Positions 59,944 through 64,000 of a DNA stretch of 64,000 bases are shown piece after piece; positions within the stretch are counted from its first letter, which is position 1, and every line of letters starts with the position of its first letter. This DNA comes from DATAGF01 sp963834875 (GTDB lineage: Bacteria; Actinomycetota; Thermoleophilia; Miltoncostaeales; Miltoncostaeaceae): NCBI GenBank assembly GCA_963834875.1, contig CAWIDG010000022.1, forward strand, positions 6,149 through 70,148, in the 5' to 3' direction. The position numbers and the translations under genes are program-made. The notes below the pieces were generated by a model. That model saw nothing but the letters and a program-made list of their open reading frames with translations. It was not told the origin of the DNA and searched no databases.

Positions 59944-61594
59944 CGCGCCGGCTCGGGGGCCGGGTCGACGTCGAAGCTGAACATCATCCCGCCCTCGTGG
60001 TGCTCGGCGATGTGGCAGTGGGCCATCCACCGGCCCGGATTCGTCACGTCCAGCGCGATGTCAACGGTCTCCCCGGTGGCCACCAGCACCGTGTCCTTCC
60101 ACATGAGGTTCGGCTGCGGGACGCCGTCCCGGGCGAGCACGAGGAACCGCCCCGCGCCGTGGATGTGGAAGGGGTGGTGCATCGGGTGGTCCGAGTCCAT
60201 CTCGTTGACGAGGCGCACCTTGACCCGGTCGCCCACGCGGAGGCGCCACTCGATCGCCGTGTTCTCGGCGCCGTCGGAGCGGTCGACGATCTTCCAGCGC
60301 GTGTTCGCCGGCGTCGTCATCCGGTTGACGTCCACCATGTCGTCCTCCCACTCGATGCCCCCCGCTGCGTGGTCGTGGGCCTCGTGCCGGTGGCCCTCGG
60401 CGTCCTCGTGGGTCCCGGTGGGCCCGCCCGTCGCGTCCGGGACGAGCGCGGCGGGCACGAGCTTCATCCCGCACTCGGGGCAGCGCTCGGGGCCCTCCCG
60501 CACGACCTCGGGGTGCATCGGGCAGGCGTAGAGCTCCGCGCCCTCCGGTGCGTCCATCTCCATCTCGGCGACGAAGGCGAGCGTCTTGTCCGGCTCGGCG
60601 GCGAGCAGGTCGGCCAGCCGCTCGCGCTCGGCCGCGAGCTCGGGGTCCGAGCGGAGGGTCGCGAACTCCTCGGCGAACGAGCTCGCGGGCGGCTCGTCGT
60701 CCACCGCGATCGCGGCGAGCGTGGTGGAGCCGTGCGGGGTCGCGTGCACCAGCGCGGCCGACCCGGGCCGGTCGAAGAGGACGTCCACGACCGCGCGCTC
60801 GGACGGCGCCAGGACGACCGCATCCACGAGCTGCTCGTGCTCGACGCGGCCGCTGTCCCCGCCGACGAGCTTCATCCGGGCTCCCGAGAACCCGACGTTG
60901 AAGACGCGCGTGTTCGCCGTGTTGGTGAGGTAGAAGCGCACCACCTCGCCGGCCCGGGCGGCGAGCGACGGCTCCGTCTCGCCGCCGATCAGCATGACGT
61001 TGCCGAAGCGGCCCATCGCCACATGGCTGGTCTCGATGCGGCTGAAGGGCGCGATCCGGCCGTCCTCCAGGAGGACGTCGTCGAGCGTCAGGAGCACCTC
61101 GCGATTGGCCGGCGCCCAGTAGTCGGGATCGGCGGGGACCACCAGGACGTTGCCGTAGAGCCCCATCTCCTGGCCGTAGTCCTCGCGAATGTGCGGGTGG
61201 TACCAGTAGACGCCCGCATCCGGGAACCGGACGCGACAGCTGAAGCTGCCGCCCACCGGGATCGGCTCCTGCGTCTCGAGCGTTCCGTCGGAGCGGTTCT
61301 CAAGCCGCAGGCCGTGCCAGTGCACGGTCCCTCGAGGTCGCCGTGGTTGACGACGTCGAACTCGACCTCCGAGCCCTGCGGGACCTCGAGCGTCGGCCCG
61401 GGGATGGATCCGTTGTAGGCCAGCATCCGCACGACCGTCCCGCCGAGCCGCTTGGCCACCGGGGCGATGCGGAGCTCGAACCGGTCGCCGTCGGCGAGCT
61501 TCGCCCGCGCCGGGGGCACGCTCTCGGGGAGACCGGCGACATCGCTCGGGAAACGTGTCTCGCGTTCCGTGCCCGGCCTGCTCTGTTGCCGCAT
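59940..61594 (-). CDS. Multicopper oxidase with internal heavy-metal-binding domain, one frameshift
   Basis: About 551 residues from ATG 61594 (GGGAAGGTGG upstream). A missing base near 61330 splits NHGDLEG from TVHWHGLRLEN. Copper sites are HWHG, YWYHPH, HPMHHPFHIHG and HCHIAEHHEGGM, so type 1, 2 and 3 centres are all present. Between cupredoxin domains 2 and 3 (residues about 345-410) lies YACPMHPEVVREGPERCPEC, then GMKLVP: a heavy-metal-binding domain normally found on copper ATPases and CusB proteins, followed by a His-rich stretch HEDAEGHRHEAHDHAAGG. No clear signal peptide or Tat motif. Probably oxidises Cu(I), Mn(II) or phenols. Confidence 0.9.
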
Positions 61595-61692
61595 GCGCCC
61601 ACCTTCCCGGGGTCGAATGCAGTGACATGAGAATGGTTGACGCGGGCAGGCGACCGCAAACCTGGCCCTCGCGGGACGCCGTACGCCGGTGG

Positions 61693-63126
61693 TCAGCCCG
61701 CCGGGCAGGAGCGGACGCTGAGCTGCGCCTGATCGGCCGCCAGCTGGAGCGCCCCTCCGGTGGCGGTCAGGCGGAGCCGGTGCTCGCCGGTCTGCGCCAC
61801 CCGGAACCGGAGCACGTGCGCGCCGGCCGCAAGCCGGCGCCTCAGGAGCGCCACCCGCCGTCCGGCGCGCGTGACCACGAGCGACACCGCCGCCGGGCGG
61901 TTGACCGCGAACCGCACCGCCACGCCCCGCGGCGGGCACCGGACGCGCAGGTGGGTCACGATCCCGGCCTCGCCGGGCTGGATGGGCCGGCGGAAGGAGA
62001 TGGCCATCGGGCGCGGCGGCGCCGGCTGCGAGGAGGGGCCCGGCACGGCGCTCGAGATGAAGCGGATGCGGCCGCCGCCGGTGTCGGCGAGCAGGATGCC
62101 GCCGCCCGCGGCGGCGGCGACCCCCTGCGGGAGCCACAGGCTGGCGTCCCGGGCGGGACCGGCGTCGCCGGAGAAGTTGCCGCGCCCCTCGCCGGCGACG
62201 GTCACGATCACGCCGTCCGGACGGACGCGCAGGATGGTGTTCACGCTTGCGACCAGCACCCCGCCGTCCGGCGTCTCGGCGACCGCGGCCGGGCGCGGGA
62301 CGCTCGCGATCGTCGTGATCGTCCCGTCGGGAGCGACGCGGCGCACGCGGTTCGAGCCGTCGGCGATCAGGAACCCGCCGTCGCGGCTCGCGGCGACATC
62401 CGCCGGCCGCGAGAGGCGCGCCGCCGTGGCGGGCCCGGCGTCGCCGCCGAAGCCGCGCACGCCGGTCCCGGCGACGACGGAGACGACCCCGGCGCGGGTG
62501 ACGTGCAGCACGCGGTTGCTCAGGGTCTCCACCACGAGGACCCCGCCGTCGGCGGCCGGCGCGACCCCGTTGGGAGCCCTGGCCGCGGCCAGCGTGGAGA
62601 TGCGACCGGACGTGTTGACGAGCCGGATGCGGTTGTTCCATTGGTCGGCGATGGCCACGGCGCCGTCGGCGAGCGCCGCGACGGCCGACGGGTGGTCGAG
62701 CCGGGCGGCGGTCGCCGGCCCGCCGTCGCCCGAGAAGCCCGCGCGGCGGGTGCCGGCCACCGTCGTGATCACGCCGCGCGCGGAGACGCGGCGGATTCGG
62801 TTGCCGTACTGCTCCGCGACCAGGAAGCCGCCGTCCGGGAGCGCCGCGACACCGGTCGGGTAGGCGAGCCGGGTCACGCCGGCGGGTCCGCCGTCCGGGG
62901 CCGCCGGCGCCACCGCCTGACCGCCGCTCAGGAAGAGGCCGGCTCCCGCGACGCTGTAGATGGTCCCGGTCTCGGCCGGCCGGGGCGGCGCGGTCGCAGC
63001 CGGCGCGCCCGCGGCGAGGCCGGCCGCGGCGACGAGCACGGCCGCGGCGGCGAGGGCGACCGTGGATGCCTGAGCGCGCGCATGTGAGGCGGCACCGTAC
63101 TCCGGCCCGGCCGCGGCCTGCGCCAT
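61693..63126 (-). CDS. Secreted NHL-repeat beta-propeller protein
   Basis: About 477 residues from ATG 63126 (GTG 63147 also possible). Signal peptide STVALAAAAVLVAAAGLAAG ending APAATA. Five to six NHL blades, each with ITTVAGTRRAGFSGDGGPATAARL-like turns (split here as GVITTVAGTR and GFSGDGGPATAARL) and GNRIRRV/NNRIRLV strands. A C-terminal beta-sandwich (VTHLRVRCPPRGVAVRFAVN, HVLRFRVAQTGEHRLRL) probably anchors or binds sugar. Extracellular scaffold or binding protein; ligand unknown. Nothing recognisable is seen in 63127-63330. Confidence 0.85.
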   Translation of the reverse strand: MAQAAAGPEYGAASHARAQASTVALAAAAVLVAAAGLAAGAPAATAPPRPAETGTIYSVAGAGLFLSGGQAVAPAAPDGGPAGVTRLAYPTGVAALPDGGFLVAEQYGNRIRRVSARGVITTVAGTRRAGFSGDGGPATAARLDHPSAVAALADGAVAIADQWNNRIRLVNTSGRISTLAAARAPNGVAPAADGGVLVVETLSNRVLHVTRAGVVSVVAGTGVRGFGGDAGPATAARLSRPADVAASRDGGFLIADGSNRVRRVAPDGTITTIASVPRPAAVAETPDGGVLVASVNTILRVRPDGVIVTVAGEGRGNFSGDAGPARDASLWLPQGVAAAAGGGILLADTGGGRIRFISSAVPGPSSQPAPPRPMAISFRRPIQPGEAGIVTHLRVRCPPRGVAVRFAVNRPAAVSLVVTRAGRRVALLRRRLAAGAHVLRFRVAQTGEHRLRLTATGGALQLAADQAQLSVRSCPAG

Positions 63127-63330
63127 TCGCGTTCCCGGTGCGCTCACCAGGCCTCGGACCTGCGAGCTAGCCGTCCTCCAGGCATTCGGCGTCGAGGAGC
63201 GTCGGCTGCGCTTCGACGCGTCCGTCGTCAGTGGCTCTCACCCCATTGAACCCACAATGAGGAGGACCGCGCGCCAGCTCACGGCGCCGACGCTCTGTGA
63301 GGCGAATTCGGGGCTGGCCTCAGGCCGTTT

Positions 63331-63514
63331 TCAGACGCGCGCGAGAACCGGGGTCGCGGGCGTCCGGCCCCGCTCGATGCTCCGCACCTTCGCCCGCGCC
63401 TCCCGGAGCTGATCCAGGAAGGTGTCGGGCGTTCGGGTCGGCCCGGCGGGCCTCCACCGCATGCCGCAGATCCACCATGGCCGCCCGGTGCCGCGCCGCC
63501 GTCTCGTCGCCCAT
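63331..63514 (-). CDS. Small helical protein (60 aa), one frameshift
   Basis: ATG 63514 with GGGGGTGG upstream. MGDETAARHRAAMVDLRHAVEA continues, after removal of one base near 63432, as TFLDQLREARAKVRSIERGR and ends PATPVLARV. About 60 residues, two amphipathic helices. No family recognised. 63515-63683 holds no gene I can support. Confidence 0.45.
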
Positions 63515-63683
63515 GTCGCCACCCCCGCGATCGCCTGCCGATGCCCTTAATCTCGGCAGCCTTGGCCCTGAACTTGAGGGGGCCCGGCCGCCGTGGTCCT
63601 TATGACCGCGAGCCGCGCGAAACGTCGGATCTCCGTACGAGCTCGGCCGCTGGCGCGGGCGCTAGGTGCGCCGCCCCACACGT

Positions 63684-64000
63684 TGTGAACGGCTGAGGAG
63701 GCATCCGGGCCTCCGGTGAGGCTGTGGGCGCCAGACCTACACCTCCTGGAGGAAGATCCGGATGCAGCTGCACGCTAACGCGGCCCTCGGCTTGGCCGGA
63801 CGTCGGCGCCTGGTCGGCCTGATCGAGCAGGGCCACTCCATCAGGGCCGCCGCGGCGGCCCTGAGCGTCGCCCCGGCGACCGCCCACCGCTGGTGGCACC
63901 GCTGGGCCGATGCCGGCGAGCCCGACCGGCCAAGCGGAACCTGCCTGGCCGACCGCTCCAGCCGCCCCCACCGCCAACCCCGGCGCCTGAGCGCCGAGGC
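63684..64000 (+). mobile_element. IS481-type insertion sequence, left part
   Basis: A TGTGAAC string at 63684, upstream of the transposase, could be the left terminus (IS481 elements begin TGT). The element runs past the end of the window, so the right inverted repeat and target duplication cannot be checked. Confidence 0.5.
63762..64000 (+). CDS. IS481-family transposase, N-terminal part
   Basis: ATG with GGAGGAAG upstream; 79 complete codons are seen before the window ends. The helix-turn-helix region MQLHANAALGLAGRRRLVGL, GHSIRAAAAALSVAPATAHRWW is followed by LADRSSRPHRQPRRLS. The DRSSRPHR segment is typical of IS481 transposases just before the DDE catalytic core, which lies outside the window. 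Whether the element is intact is unknown. Confidence 0.85.
   Translation, partial: MQLHANAALGLAGRRRLVGLIEQGHSIRAAAAALSVAPATAHRWWHRWADAGEPDRPSGTCLADRSSRPHRQPRRLSAE

Noticed and set aside
63148..63330. Possible small gene in the less GC-rich stretch after the NHL gene
   Set aside because: No ORF with a ribosome site and plausible composition in either strand.

Overview
The window reads as chromosomal DNA of a very GC-rich actinobacterium. Coding is dense, GTG and TTG starts are common, and most genes on the minus strand sit in long operons with 1-4 base stop/start overlaps. The combination of a complete rod-shape operon (mreBCD, mrdA, rodA), an RNase G-type enzyme, the rplU-rpmA-obg-proB-nadD-rsfS block, tandem TrkA proteins and giant multi-HAMP hybrid kinases suggests the Thermoleophilia (Solirubrobacterales or relatives). 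That placement is inference from gene content, not a database result.

Layout. 1-2.6 kb: end of an isocitrate-dehydrogenase-type gene, an ATP-grasp gene and several small genes. 2.7-6.5 kb (minus): tRNA-Ala and the L21/L27/Obg/ProB/NadD/RsfS operon. 6.6-8.2 kb: a lone family-5 solute-binding protein. 8.2-16.3 kb (minus): cell-shape operon mreB-mreC-mreD-mrdA-rodA, running on into a DUF697-like gene and RNase G/E. 16.5-19.9 kb (plus): MarR-GNAT fusion regulator, a small basic protein, a DHA2 drug exporter and a DUF899 protein. 19.9-28.9 kb (minus): tRNA-His, tRNA-Leu, tig, clpP, clpX, valS, folC, a membrane protein, ndk, maf. This joins protein folding and quality control to tRNA charging and nucleotide housekeeping. 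29-32.8 kb: cupin, thioesterase, OsmC, zinc dehydrogenase and acyl-CoA dehydrogenase. 32.8-38.8 kb (minus): biotin operon bioB-bioA-bioF-bioD-(ferritin-like di-iron protein)-birA. 38.8-43.9 kb (minus): two TrkA proteins and two APC permease/USP fusions separated by a 59-residue membrane protein. 44-49.4 kb: copper-amine-oxidase-like protein, CHRD protein, coiled-coil protein, topoisomerase IB, a 22-residue hydrophobic microprotein and a small basic protein. 49.4-58.7 kb (minus): two giant signalling proteins, a poly-HAMP hybrid histidine kinase and a REC-PAS-GAF-SpoIIE-HATPase-STAS protein, probably one operon. 58.8-63.1 kb (minus): flavin monooxygenase, a multicopper oxidase carrying an internal heavy-metal-binding domain, and an NHL-repeat secreted protein. 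The window ends inside an IS481-type transposase.

Two patterns cut across the window. First, about 25 single-base indels (mostly insertions in short homopolymers) break genes whose reading frames resume at once in another frame. They are sparse before 29 kb and frequent after it. I treat them as probable sequence errors and describe the repaired products, giving the position of each break. Second, many genes have a TANNNT-type -10 box 5-9 bases before the start codon (leaderless transcription), and at least four genes (rsfS, rng, mreB, birA) make sense only with a CTG start.

The most interesting candidates are the di-iron protein inside the biotin operon, which has no bioC/bioH nearby, the one-chain partner-switching protein next to the poly-HAMP kinase, and the metal-binding-domain insertion in the multicopper oxidase.
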